A stretch of 64,000 nt of DNA from Amphirosellinia nigrospora. Its lineage: Eukaryota > Ascomycota > Sordariomycetes > Xylariales > Xylariaceae. The stretch spans positions 10,054,193 through 10,118,192 of the forward strand of contig SCHM01000001.1 in assembly GCA_004123355.1 (NCBI GenBank), in the 5' to 3' direction. Both the position numbers and the translations under genes were made by a program. The stretch's first letter is position 1. Each line of letters begins with the position of its first letter. Below, piece by piece: positions 11,501 through 23,700 of the stretch. Under the pieces are notes generated by a model that ran no database searches, was not told the origin of the DNA, and saw only the letters and a program-made list of their open reading frames with translations.

Positions 11501-12814
11501 CATCAACAGCATTACGTCGAATTCTGAACTTTCAGCGCTTGGAATAGACTCGCTCATGGTTTTTGAGATCGAATCCAGTCTCGCTAAACTTAGCGAGCGT
11601 ATCACTATCTCGACTGCTGAGTTGGCAGAATGCCTTACAGTCGGTGATGTTGAGAAGTTGGTATGTGCTTTCTACGGGAGCTGATAGGCTGCAAGAAGCA
11701 CACCCTTTGCCTTTTCTGTAGGGCACCGAACAATGATTTTACCTTTTGAGCCTGGCCGTCTAAGCTATGCATGTTGCTTATACATTTATCGTTGTAGGTC
11801 TATTCCAAAGAGCGGTCGTCATCGCGCATCGGGAATCACTCTACCACCTCTCCAAGCTCGGCCGTAGATATCACCTCTTCTTTTAACTCGACAAGCCCGA
11901 CAGCCGTTCCAACGCCTGTTCCATCTCGTTCATTTTCCCTGAGCCTCGATGACTTCTTGAACTCTGGTACTATGACGAAGGTAAACTCAAATCCTCGGGC
12001 TTGAGAAACAACCCGAGGTTATCCAAGCCTTCTCTCCCTTGGTCAACAATTCTCAAGAAGCGCCGCCCACCCCCTTTCCTTGTGCATGACGGTAGCGGTA
12101 TCTGTACACATTATCGCCGCCTCGGTTCTCTTGGCCGACCGGTCTATGCTCTGCACGATCCGAAGTTTCATCCGATCCATTTACATCCTGGGCTACGATA
12201 AGTGATATGGTTGAAGAGTACTGCCGCATCATTATGACCACTACTCCGGGTCCCTATCTATTAGGTGGCTGGTCCTTCGGAGGTGTCGTGGCGTTTGAAG
12301 CGGCTCGTCGGCTAAAACAACTTGGGCATGGAGTCATTGGGACTATCTTGATCGATTCCCCTCCGCCTATTAATCACCAGCCACTCTCGTCACAGCTTAT
12401 ACACGTACCCGTAGTGCAGGAGGGTAAACTACCTAGCACGGACACCGGCAAAGCTATTCAAGCCTTGGTACGCAGTAGCTTTGCTGCGTGTGCCAGCCTT
12501 CTCGGGGGCTTCTCTCCGAGACAGTAGATGAAATGCCTGCCCCTAGCCTTTAATTTTCTCAGGTCTCGCGAAGGTTGGAAATACCCGACAAACCGCATAT
12601 CATAACTGATGTTTGGGTACAAACCCGATCTGACCCCCAAGCGGCCGTGGAGGTTGGGAGGAAGTATCTCAGTCAAGGATTCGATGGGAAGATATTCCAC
12701 AGGGACCACTTCCGTGTATTCGATAAGGAGAACGTTGTGGCAGTTACGGACGCCATCAACAGAGCATCATTGAGAGTTAGAGGCGTCGTTTTTCCAGGCT
12801 TCCCCTGCCGCTAG
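5580..12814 (+). CDS. Non-reducing polyketide synthase, SAT-KS-AT-PT-ACP-ACP-TE
   Basis: This iterative type I PKS makes an aromatic polyketide from malonyl-CoA. SAT starts at ATG 5580 and has the GFCTG active-site motif (about 5930). KS (about 6960-8530) has DTACSSS with its Cys codon at 7589-7591, then VETHGTGTQAGDP split by an intron. AT (about 8830-9880) has FSGQGAQ and GHSLGEY; a 69-nt intron (9169..9237) interrupts the catalytic Ser codon. PT (about 10090-11020) has [13 protein letters not shown] and [10 protein letters not shown]. Two ACPs follow, with Ser codons at 11259-11261 (FDSLLQ) and 11550-11552 (IDSLMV), then a Ser/Thr/Pro-rich linker. TE has GGWSFGG (Ser 12273-12275) and a C-terminal DHFRVF histidine region. 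Frame breaks without introns occur near 7023, 7617, 8272, 8590, 8825, 9138, 11998 and 12172. All active-site motifs survive. The chemistry class is firm; chain length and product are not deducible. Confidence 0.95.
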
Positions 12815-13221
12815 CTGATCTTGTAGTCTAATTAAATCACCTTGTCTATTCTATCATCGACTAACTCTGTATATGGCCCAGAGATGCTAGTATCTATTAG
12901 ACACTTCGGAACAAGCCCCTTCTCTCCCTCCATACATCCTTTCGTATTACCCCGCGCCTGGGACCATCACTTTCCGTAGTTCTAGTTCTATAAATGAAAG
13001 GGTTGCCAATCGCCAAAAAATGGGTACATCTCTGCCATGTCATCCAGGTCCTGATTCATTAACGGACTTTGGCATAGGTCACTATCTACTACAAATAAAT
13101 CCGTGAATGATGAAGTGCGGGGGCATTGTGCCAAAGGCATCCAGGGATCCAACCGTAGGTGCTGAGTCGCACTCGTTGCATTACCGAGAAGTCTTTTGTG
13201 AATCCTGACAAGTATTGATAG
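12815..13221. other. Short convergent interval between PKS and regulator
   Basis: This AT-rich 3' flank is shared by the convergent PKS and regulator genes. I see no motif beyond possible 3' untranslated sequence. Confidence 0.5.
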
Positions 13222-15382
13222 TCATTCCATTGGGTCGTTCCTACTTTCGTCCAAAGAAACGGATACAGGGGTAGGCTCTATGGCTGTGGATGCAATAGAA
13301 TTAAAAGCCGTGCGTATTATCTGGGGATGCAGGGTCACGTCCAAGGACACCCTGAACGATTTTTCGAGCATTTTTGGCCATCTCAAGATACTTCCCCATC
13401 CTTGTAAAAGTCTCGATAGACATGCTGAGTGATCTTCGAGTGTCTGCGGCGAAGGGACCAACAGGATAGACGGTGATGTAATTCAACAAGTATGATGTAG
13501 CATCCCACTGACATCCAAAGAAGAGAAGCCACCCAGTAATAGCGTCTCCATCTGCGAGGGCTTGGTTCATGATGTTAACGATGGAGATGGCATGTTTTAG
13601 CCCGCCTCCGAAATGGGCATCCACCTGCCTCGTCCGAGGAGGATGCTGATACCTCTGCAGGAATTGTACAAATGACCTTATGAGAAGTAGACTTAAGTGG
13701 TGATATTTTAATTCCAGAGACAGCCGTTGCTGCTGAATGTGGAGGGGTGCTTGGGAATCAAGGTTGAGAACTGAACCCCAGACAACGGAGAATGGGGCTT
13801 CTCCGCCTGGTCTGGAAATCGTCAGAGCTGGTGGGACCGTTTCTGCCCATCTCCGCATGACGCAAAGCTTTTGAGTCATGGACTCGGCAAATGATTCTAA
13901 GACGAACGGCGATTGCGAATCACTGCCATAGCCCTGGCGTAGCAACTCTCCTTTCTTCCGTAAGAAGTATGAGTGCACCATATGAGCGGCGAGGATCAGT
14001 TTAGTGAGATGTACATGAAAAGTCTCCCATGATCCACTCTGATCGTTCTCAGTGTTGGTTTCATCGAGAAGTGTACATTGCCAGAAGTCGATCACAAGGC
14101 TTTCCTCAGCCATGAGTTGTATAAGTGGTGGGAGGCCTAAAATGATGGCATAATGCCCGTCCAGTGCAATCAACACCTCCATATGTTGAATTGGAGTCGT
14201 TCTTGCGGCGGAACGGAGTTTGTAAATGGAATAGTTTCATGCAACCCCAAAATTTGTGCCATTCGCACGGCGGACGCGAGAGCCGTACTGGCCCGAATTA
14301 ACGACCCTGCATTCAGGAAGTATACAGACGAAAGGATACGGCATTGCACTACCTCCAATGTAGATTCTCTTGGGCTTTCTAGATGCAGACGGTGTGCCCT
14401 CTGGCAGAAACTCTGTCCTGCAGACTAGCGTTCCCGTTTTTCGAGTTTGCACCCCGGTATGTGCTATCCGAACTATCGCGCAAAGAGAAAGTACTACCAT
14501 ATTGCATAGATAATGCTAGAGTATGTCGATCAAAGCTGACGGCCGACGTGTTTGCTGTTCTCCCGGCGGGACATCGTTCCAGAGCGAGTCATGGTGGCGT
14601 AAAATCTCTTCCATGTTCAATATTGGGCGTAGCCAGGGATAGCCTTTCCAGAATAAGCTTAAAAACTGTTTTTCTTTGTTGCGGGTGAATGTCATGTGGC
14701 TCCCATTTGGTCTATTCGAAGCTGGGTTCCCCCTTTCCCACTTTGATAGATCCGATTCAGCATAGTATCCCATACGTTGAATTAGCGTAGGCGCAGTTGA
14801 GGAAGAAGGCGAGCTACTATAACTCTCCCAGGGACTCCCCTGTCCAAGTGTTGCCTGGACCGCTTCATTGGAAATGGGTGTAGATTGGTTATTGCTGGGA
14901 TGGGACACGGTGTGTGCTTCGCGTTACCATTACTAACCGAACCAATGTCGGGGGGTGTTGGCGGCGATGCGTTGACCGCCGCTGCAGACTGCTGCTTTTG
15001 TAGTTTCTTCAGTCTATCTTGAAGCCTCTCGATCTCTCTACATAGCGTTAGCTAGTCAAGGTAAATACGATCCGGAAGCACTTATGCCTAGCGTGACTAG
15101 AGAAAGCTTGGACCCTTCGTAGAACGTGTTTCGGAGAATGGATTACACATACCGTTTCGCTGCTGGAAGTGAATGCGCCTCCCAGGGCATTGCCGAGTTA
15201 CATTTTTCTCCCCTACTACGACAGTTCTCGCATGGGCGATTGTCGTCACATCTAACCCTATTAAGTCGACATGAGTCACAAGCACGCGTGACCTTTCTCC
15301 TCTTCCCGTTGGATCCATTAGGAGGCGTTATAGATGCCGTCGGGGGAACAGGGCTCATCTGAGCCGAGAATGTGGTAAACAT
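13222..15382 (-). CDS. Zn(II)2Cys6 transcription factor with fungal-specific regulatory domain
   Basis: From ATG 15382 the first exon carries VTRACDSCRLNRVRCD followed by NRPCENCRSRGEKC, a full binuclear zinc cluster. After an intron comes a short coiled-coil linker (EIERLQDRLKKLQ), then a Ser/Pro-rich region. The fungal-specific transcription factor domain follows: FLSLFWKGYPWLRPIL, LASAVRMAQILGLHE, then ALDGHYAIILGLPPLIQ. There is a frame change near 14172 at the usual RR/W-x-hydrophobic junction of this domain, best explained by a missing base. Intron boundaries between about 14240 and 14520 are not resolved. The C-terminus is uncertain: one frame stops at 13301 and another continues to 13222. 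It sits inside the cluster, convergent with the PKS, and is probably a second cluster regulator, target unknown. Confidence 0.82.
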
Positions 15383-18300
15383 ACTGAAACTACACAGTCA
15401 GTTAGCAGATGTGGTTATGCTAGGTGCGTCTTGAACCCACATGACCTTGGGGTTTGAGAACTAAGAGACTACTCGCCTAAATTGGCCAGGAGAAATGTCA
15501 GAGTAAACTACAAATTGTCCTAACTACTAGTCAACGGTTAGCCCCAGGTATATCTTCTTCTTATTTGATACCAAAGCGTCTACGCAATGGAAAGTGGATG
15601 AAAAATGAAGCTAGCCTTCAGCCCCCAATGTGTTTAATAACGATACCCTTGATACCCTACAGACAGATGCAAGATAAGATGGTTGCGCGTGTCGTACAGC
15701 ATGGCGTCACATCGAGTATAGATATGCGACTATTTCCGGCCTCAAAATCCTATCCGCTCATGTTTGTTTCACCTGACGGCTCATACGCACTAGGGCTATG
15801 ACCGTGCCATCACGGCCGGACGCCTGCTTACTAGGGTATGTTCTAGCGGCAGGTCGATGTCACTGTTAAGGAATGTCCATATCTCATTCGCTCCCCCCTT
15901 CTACTCTTCTCCTTTGCCGCTGAGTTATGCGAGTTTCGGCAGGGTATCCGTCATGGTATAATAGATTGACCTGATTACCAATAATCGGAACAAAAGTAGT
16001 TTTTGGAGTGTTATCTTATCTGTTAGATAAAAACTGCCTAAATAGCATGAAAACAGTGTCTATACTTTGTTCAATAATGTTGTAATTTCGCGAAGATTGC
16101 ATATCTAAGATTTAAGTCTTTGGCTCCCTCGTCCCGAGTCCTTTCTGATAGGTTATCTTATGGGCCTTCCATTGGTCCATTGGACCGTAACAAGGCCGAG
16201 CTACAGACCTCCACCGGCGATTTCTAAGGGCAACATAGCAGCAATTTGCGACGTCGATGTTAATGGCGTTTTTCTGTCCCCACCCGGAAAGGCGAGCTGT
16301 ACGAGACGACTGTCGATCCCTTACCCACCTTGCTTGGCAACTGCAACAAGGTCCCTCGGCCCCTAATACCACGAGCTAAATAGACCATGTGTGGCTTGCG
16401 TTCACATGCTTCAAATGGCTGAAATGGAGAAGAGAGTTTGGTCTGGTGCCCTTGGACGGTATAAAGAGACGGTGATTGCGCCTTGGGTCATACTCTTTGA
16501 TGTTTCTCAGTTTGAGCCTATAATAATTTCAGTTGATCGTCCTTCTGGATTTTGAACCTCAGTCAACCTTATCATGAGATCGACGAAGAATTCCGTTCTA
16601 CCATGCATGTATAGTGCAATGTGACTAATCCTAAGTCCTACATGAGCAGACATGAGGGGCTTTCGTTTCAAAACAATTAAGCTTCTGACTAATAAGAATC
16701 GAAGGCATGGAGTCTGGACATGGTACAGTTATCAGATGTACGACCCGTGTACTCCATGGCTGGCCCCATCTAACGTGCAACGAGGCTTTGTGGCATGGTG
16801 TATCATCAAGGCCGCTACGGGTCTATCAGTGCGAAAGGAAGAATAATCAAAATGCGACTACCCGAGGAAGCGTCGTATTCCTCGCTCGGCATCTTGCGAG
16901 CATCTTGCCGTACGGGAGTTGATCCCTGTGCCTTAGTGCTTATGGCGCACAAAAACGGGAGCTAGAAGGTTCGGTTCGCTTGAATCCTGCGGCCCCTATC
17001 CAGACCTATCAACCCTTCTTGGCTGCATGCTGATGCCACTTTCTCCACTTCAACATCATCCAAACCAAAGTTTCTGCTACACGTATTTAACCCATTATGT
17101 AAAACGAGTCTGAGAATATACGCTGAATGAACCTTCAAGATTGAGCCTACACTAATGTAGTAACATGCCAAGTATTGCTTAGGTATGCATCCGAATATAG
17201 CATATTATTTCCTAATTGCGGCGCTTCACCACTGCACCGCTCGTCTGTCGAGGCCCCTGTCGTTAACGGGTAGGGCTGAGTCGTTTATTGAGTAAATTTG
17301 GCTATCTATTAAGTCATAGTTACAATAGTGCCGCAAACTACTACTCTTCATATATGCGTACCCTGTCCACTTATAACGGCGTTTTCCCCAGGGGTCCGAT
17401 GACATACTACTCTACTATGTAGATTAGCTTAGGGTCCCCACCTACCAAGAAGCTAGGAACCTGGTTTAAGCTATGCAGTAGTGTAGGAAAGTTAATGGGA
17501 AATAACGAACTACTGGACTATTAAGAAAAACAACAAGCCACAAATTTAATTGCTCTATGTTGCACAAGCCCAGGTAACCCAAGTAAAAATGTCGTCTTTA
17601 CTTACCAGTTTGACAATATATCTATACTGTTAATCCCGTTTCTCTTCCGTACAAGGACATCGTGTCAATAATTCCGGATGACCGGAAATCGAAGCACGCA
17701 AAAATATATCAAAATCATGAAAGTACCAGGTATGTTCGTATAAGGCTACTATCCATAATTTAGGTACCCAATATGAAGAGAACCAGCGACAGCTAAGGTA
17801 ACTGCATGACGTGTTTGAGCTATTCAGGAGGCCGACTTATGCCGGCTGCTTTCATGTTTTGTCATAACCCGCATAGATCACATCTAACCAAAGTTGGCGC
17901 CATCTGCCGCAGCCAAAAACGGCGCTTCCATCAGCAGTGTCCGCTTTTATACACGACCATCTTGTCTCCCTAACCCTAACGGATTGCAGCTATACCGCCG
18001 ATATACGGGCATATCTTCTCTAACCAGGCAAATAGCACCTCGGCCAGCCGAAATAGGATTGAACTAACCCTGTTCTTAATGGTACGGCATATTGAACTAC
18101 AACTTCTAATCAGCAACAATTTCCCATTCCTCCTAGGGGCAACACTCCAGCTACGTAGGCTATCGCCCACGATAAGACTCCCCTCTTGCAGTGTCCATTC
18201 AACACTCAACCTTAGAACGTTGCTGTTGCACCTCAATATCCTATTCGAGAAATACTCGGCGTCTTTCCCTCCCCCCTCTGAGGCCGGAACTACGGAACGG

Positions 18301-18512
18301 CGCTTTATGGACAGTTACAACTCGAATCTCTCTGCATCCTGCCTCTGTTCACCAAGAAAGAAGGATGCGACCATCACTGATCTTTACAGAATTATCATAG
18401 CTCATTCGACGTAATATAAAATGACTATAAGACAAGTCAGGCTCGGCCGTGGCCGATGCATCAGGACGAAGCGCCTACTGAATAGATATATCTGAAAACT
18501 CTCATCGCCAAC
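15383..18512. other. Gene-free 3.1 kb interval inside the cluster
   Basis: No open frame here has recognisable protein motifs, and none reaches a length that stands out above opposite-strand shadows. The interval contains the promoters of the flanking regulator (minus) and methyltransferase (plus). A CCCTAACCCTAAC stretch at 17968-17980 is only two telomere-like units. Confidence 0.5.
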
Positions 18513-20011
18513 ATGACTTCCATTGAGACTCTCGCTTCAACTATCTCCGCCAAGGTGGCGGAGCTGTCTACCTTGTTGGTGGAGTTAGGGTCGCCTCCCC
18601 CTACACTCGAGGAGACCGGTTTTGGCGATTTCGCTCGTGAAGACGACACACCTACAGGTGTTGCTCTGCGTGAGGCCCGAAGCGCCATCCTAGTTGCTAC
18701 CCAAGACCTATTACAGCTAGTTCGCGGGCCCACAGAGCATATTCTTTGTCTCGCTTGGTCTGTTAGTGCACCTATCTCTCGTGATCTTAAATGCACCTAG
18801 CTTATATGAAGCATGATGCCCTAAACAGGCTGCCGACACTGCGAACATAGACGTCATCACGCGTCTCAGAATCCCGCAAAATGTGCCTCTAGGTTCTTCC
18901 ATATCCATCGAGGAGCTTTCTAAGGTAGTGCGGTTGCCCGAGAATCTGGTAGCGCGCATAGTCCGCTATGCGGTCGGGAACGGCATTTTTGTGGAGGAGA
19001 AACCGGGCTATATTGGACACTCAGCATCCTCCGCAGCATTAGTGCGAAACCCACACCTGAGCAACATTGTACACTTTGGAACCGAGTTCCTAGGTAACAT
19101 CCTACTCAAGGTGCCAGAGGCTGTTGTGGCTAAGAGGGATGACCCCGATCACGCCCCGACGCTGCCTTCAACATAGCTTATCGCACAGATGAGTCTCTTT
19201 TCTCGCTGTTTCAGAAGAATGCAGATCTTAACACCAAATACCACGAGTATCTAGCTGGCAGGGTCAACACCCGTTATGGTCGGTTGATCGACTTCGTGCC
19301 GCTTTTCCCTGGTCATCGAAGGGGGATGTGACGATAATCGATGTATGTGACTCTAACGCCTTCAAAGTAAGATAACACTGACCATCTTCTGTTCAGGTCG
19401 GCGGTTCCAGTGGGCATACAGTTCAGTATCTCGCATCGCTGATGCCTACCGCGAAGTTCATAGTTCAGGATAGCAATACGTCCGCACTTGACATGGGTCG
19501 GCGCGCTGTAGAGACGTCCGTCAGCGATTCCTCGTTACGCTCGCGCATCAGCTTCCAGGAGTATGACTTTTTCACTACGCAGCCGGTCCAGGCCGACATA
19601 TATATCTACCGACACATCCTCCACGATTGGAACGATGCGGATTCTGTTAAGATCTTATCGTCCCTTCTACCAGCTCTCAAGCAGGGTGCGAGAATATTGA
19701 TCAGCGAAGGTATTGTTCCGGCGCCACCAGCTCAGCGCCTGAATACACTAGCTACCAAGATGATCCGGTGAATAGAATCTGAACTCCTCTGAGAATAGAA
19801 ACCATTTAACTAACTCGAGATTCAATATAGTATTGAAGACATGTTCATGCTGGCGGCGCACAACGCGCATGAGCGAAGTGTCGCAGATTTCGTGTCGTTA
19901 TTTGACAAAGTTAGCCCGGCTGCGTTCCAGCTCGTCGGAGTCACGTCAGGTACCGAGGCAGGGGCATTTCAGTCATTGCTGGAATTTGAGTATCTCGGGT
20001 TACCAAATTAG
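18513..20011 (+). CDS. AflP-type SAM-dependent O-methyltransferase (family 2)
   Basis: This enzyme probably methylates a phenolic hydroxyl of the polyketide product using S-adenosylmethionine. The N-terminal part (ATG 18513) is the winged-helix dimerisation region: LRIPQNVPLGSSISIEELSKVVRL, split into pieces with LPENLVARIVRYAVG. The SAM site IIDVGGSSGH is split by an intron after IID, near 19343. RHILHDWND (about 19612) carries the catalytic His-Asp pair of plant-type and fungal OMTs. The end is LEFEYLGLPN with TAG at 20009-20011. Three introns are visible: about 18760-18829, near 19343-19397 and near 19770-19830. One frame break near 19155, in a C run, needs one extra base. It follows the gene-free gap and converges on the ABC transporter. 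Family assignment is strong; regiochemistry is unknown. Confidence 0.9.
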
Positions 20012-20788
20012 CGTCTTATTAAATTCAAAATAGATGTCCTCTTATAAACAAATACCCGATACAGCGCCCTGTGTGTAGAGCCGTAGTTACCCTTTAACCT
20101 GTGATGTCTCCATGAGATGACTTGCCAGAAAGTCAATGTCAGCCCTCTATCATATGACCTTATTATGCCCAGCATATACTGAGTAGTATTTTAAGACACT
20201 GCTTTGGGAAGAGGAGTAGATTTACAATAAATCACTACGCAGACTGCGCATCTCAGCATACCAGACAGCAAATGCATTATCTAATTGTCATGGAACGCTG
20301 TGGAAACATGCCGGGAGATTGGGGTATCAGGCACAGGCCTATAGCCTATACTAGTAGAGACCGATGCATGAAATAGAACGGGAGTTTTGATACATGTACG
20401 ACATTAAGACATGATAGTGTGTTCAATTTTAAAGTCTCCTTTAGGCGTTAAAGTCATTAAATATAAATGAGCTAGCCTGCTTTTATTACATATTCTAGAT
20501 TACAATCTTTTCTATACCGTCAAGACCGCCAAACGCACGCTGAAACGAGCGAAGCCCTATCTTCTTTCATCCCTCGAAGCGATATATAATAGCAATACTG
20601 CTGTGAGCACAGTGTATCAGGTAACTTGAAAATGCTGCCTCCTTCTACTTTCCTTTGTTCTCCCCAGGGCCTCACATTCTGTGTCCACATCCATGCGTAA
20701 TGAACTATTCCAGGTCGATCTAAACTTAAGCCATGTCGATTCTCTCCTCGTCTACTCATTTCCTACGGAAGGAAAAAACTAGGCTTCT
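20012..20788. other. Convergent 3' interval between methyltransferase and transporter
   Basis: This AT-rich stretch contains no recognisable gene. It probably holds the terminators of both convergent genes. Confidence 0.45.
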
Positions 20789-23700
20789 TCACTTGGCAAT
20801 AAAGATGACGTATGTCATGAGTGCCGCAATAGTATAGTTGAAGAGGATGAAGCCGATAAATATACCCACGTTATTAGCGCGATCGCTAAAGTTAAAATCT
20901 ATTGGGTGACCTAATTTAGCAACCCTGTTAGCGGCTATCTCGACGGGCAGGGAAGCGAGAAGGCACTAGTTCAAAAGCTGGCGAGTACTTACATATTCAT
21001 CTCCATTCGCATACGGGCAGTACGAGCAATTGCCCATGGCACCGGGATCAATCAGGTATCCTCGGCCTGACGACGAGTTGAAAAAGGCTTGGGCGTAGTC
21101 GCCGCACGTCTGGCCTTCGGGTGCGTGAAAAACAGATTGCTCCGACTTGGAGCACTGTATGTCGAGGCCGTGCATGGCATTGGTAGAGAGGCTCTCGACA
21201 AAATAAAAGAGCGGCGACACGTTGTAAACCAGCGCCATCCCGTAGGCGTCAATGGTGGTGGCGATAGAGGTCCATTGAACGTATGATGATGAGCCAGACA
21301 AAAAACGGTGGCAACCTGCGCGCCGTTGACGGTAGGGAACAGAGACGCGATCAGCATGCGATGCTGGCCACGAAGATATGTAGAGCTCATACATGATGAA
21401 GGCATAGCCAGCCCGCTCGCTCGCGTAGAAGTAGCCCGCCGAATAATACCAGAGCAACCAGTAGATGAACGCGCCTACTAAGGTGATCTCGACGAGGAAA
21501 GCACTGAGGGTGAAGACGGACCAGTGGTACACGCGCTTCCTTCTCGCGAGCGAGAAAACTGGTCGCGGAGGAGGATAAAACGTGGTTCGATCTGCAAGGT
21601 AAGCACAGGGCCGAGTGATGATACCGATGAAAATGGAAAAGATGCGATTGCGCGAGTCGGTCAAGCTGTCCCCGAGCTGTGAAGGAATGTGAGGGCGTTC
21701 ACGAGGCCCATGAAAATGTTGAGTTGCATCTTGCCAATCACGTAATCGGGATCCCGCCAGTAGTTGAGAAACGCGCGTCGGACGACCACCCGTATCTGCT
21801 CCAGTGGCGAGCCGGCGTAGGTCGCACCATCTTCATCACCGTCCTCCTCTTTCTTCTCTTGTGATGCTGAGACGTGGCCAGAGAGTATCTCTTCAAGCCG
21901 TTGCTGCGTTGCCTGGTATTCGCTCGACCGGCTCCACGCTGTGGCCCAATCTACTGAGTCGCTAGCCGATGACTCGAGCACGTAGTCGGCCGGATTCTCG
22001 GTTGCTCCGCACGGACGGGTGTGCCGGCCGAAGTACTCCACGAGTGTCTCGCACTTATGGCCCAAGGGGCCAAAGTACGCTGTTTTGCCTCCGGGTATGA
22101 GTAAGAGCAGGGAGTCGAATTGCTCGATTAGCTCAAAGGACGGCTGGTGGATCGTGCAAAGGATTGTCTGTCCGGCGTTGGCCAACTTACGCATGAGGTG
22201 GATAATAGAGAAAGCAGAGTCGCCATCGAGTCCTGAAGTAGGTTCGTCTAAAAACAGGAGGATATCTGGTTTTGCGGCAAGTTCGACGCCAATGCTCACT
22301 CGCTTACGCTTTTCCAAACTAAGACCCGAACCTGGTGTGCCGATGAGGGCATCTGCCACATCGCCCATATCCAGCATCGAAATAACCGCCTCAACATAGT
22401 CATATTTCTCCGATATCGGGACGCTTTGGGGCTGCCGTAGTCGTGCCGTGAGCCGCAGCGCTTCGCGAACGGTTGATGTGCTCAGATGGACGTCTTGCTG
22501 TTGAACGAAGCCTGACCGACGGTTCATCGACCGGGGAAGGGGTTGATCATCGAGATAAAGGCCCCGGATACAATTCCAATAGATGTCCTCTGGGCTAATG
22601 TATCTAGTAGTGTCGTCTTCAGTAGGCCTGTGGTTAGCAGTGTGCCATCGTCGTCATTATAACTTTGGTGGTGTGAAGCGTACCTTTCCAGCCCCCGATA
22701 CGCCCATCAGAGCCGTCATAGCACCAGGTTCGAGCCACCCTAGTATCGGTTAACAGTCAAATCAGGCCAATTACCACATCGAGAGTTAACCTCACCTGAA
22801 ACATTATCGAGCAAGCGGCGGTGCTCTCCGCTCACCTCAATATCTAGCGAGATGTCTTTCCATGCAAATCGGCGCCTCGATGATTGAATAGTCTCGTTTG
22901 GTGTGGCTTGGGGGTTTGAACGATAACATTACTAGTGTCCGAGTCTGGGACGGCTGACTTCTCTTCGTCTGAAGTCGAGGCTGACATGACTGCAGCCCGT
23001 TTCTCTACTGCGCCGGTGCTATAGAAGATAGTAGACATACGACCCGCGGGAGTTTTGAATCGCTCCATTCCGATACTTTCGAGGCTTAGTTCACAAGTTT
23101 CGAGATGGTAGTTTTGGGGGTTCGACTTACGCGACCATAATAGAAAAAAAAGGCCCAGAAAGCGGCATTAATTCCAACGTCGCGCCACAGGTTGCTCTGA
23201 AAAAATCCATACACCGTCTCGAGATACCGTCGTCCGGAGAGAACCAAGTCGCCGGCAACCGAGCTCTGTACGGCGCAGGTTTGTAATGCCGTGTCAGTGT
23301 ACCCCGGGCCTCGAGGGACTGTGTCAAGTAAGCTGCACTGGTATCCGCTTGACCCGAACTCGTTTAACATGACAGATTCGAAAGCGTAATACATGGGCTT
23401 TCACATCTGTTAGTACTTATGCAAAAATGTATTTCAACATGGGCGGGTCTCGTACATTCAGATATCGAAGCCAGCCCAGCCACACTTTCATGCTAGGAGG
23501 GTTAATGTAGAATCCTGTATATGATCAGCGAATTCATCAAGATTCCTACTGGTAATACTGCTCGCGTCGGAGACGTTGTAAACACCGCAATGGTGCGGAA
23601 CATGACTCCCATGGAGATCAAGGCGACATAGTTGACAAAGTACCAGATGAAGAACGCCCCTGGTTCCCGCTTGAAATTCACTAGGAAATATATGGGCAGG

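Noticed and set aside
5580-12814. Pseudogenised PKS cluster, because PKS, monooxygenase and others are broken in many frames
   Set aside because: The same kind and density of single-base losses occur in SEC24, POM152, PDC and ERV1, and all PKS active-site motifs are intact. Sequence error explains both.
15420-15490. tRNA-like segment on the minus strand with a GGTTCAAG T-loop string
   Set aside because: The T stem has a mismatch and no consistent anticodon stem or acceptor stem could be drawn; it could be a worn tRNA fragment but is not supported as a gene.
17968-17980. CCCTAACCCTAAC as an internal telomere repeat
   Set aside because: Only two units; this length can occur by chance and no subtelomeric features surround it.
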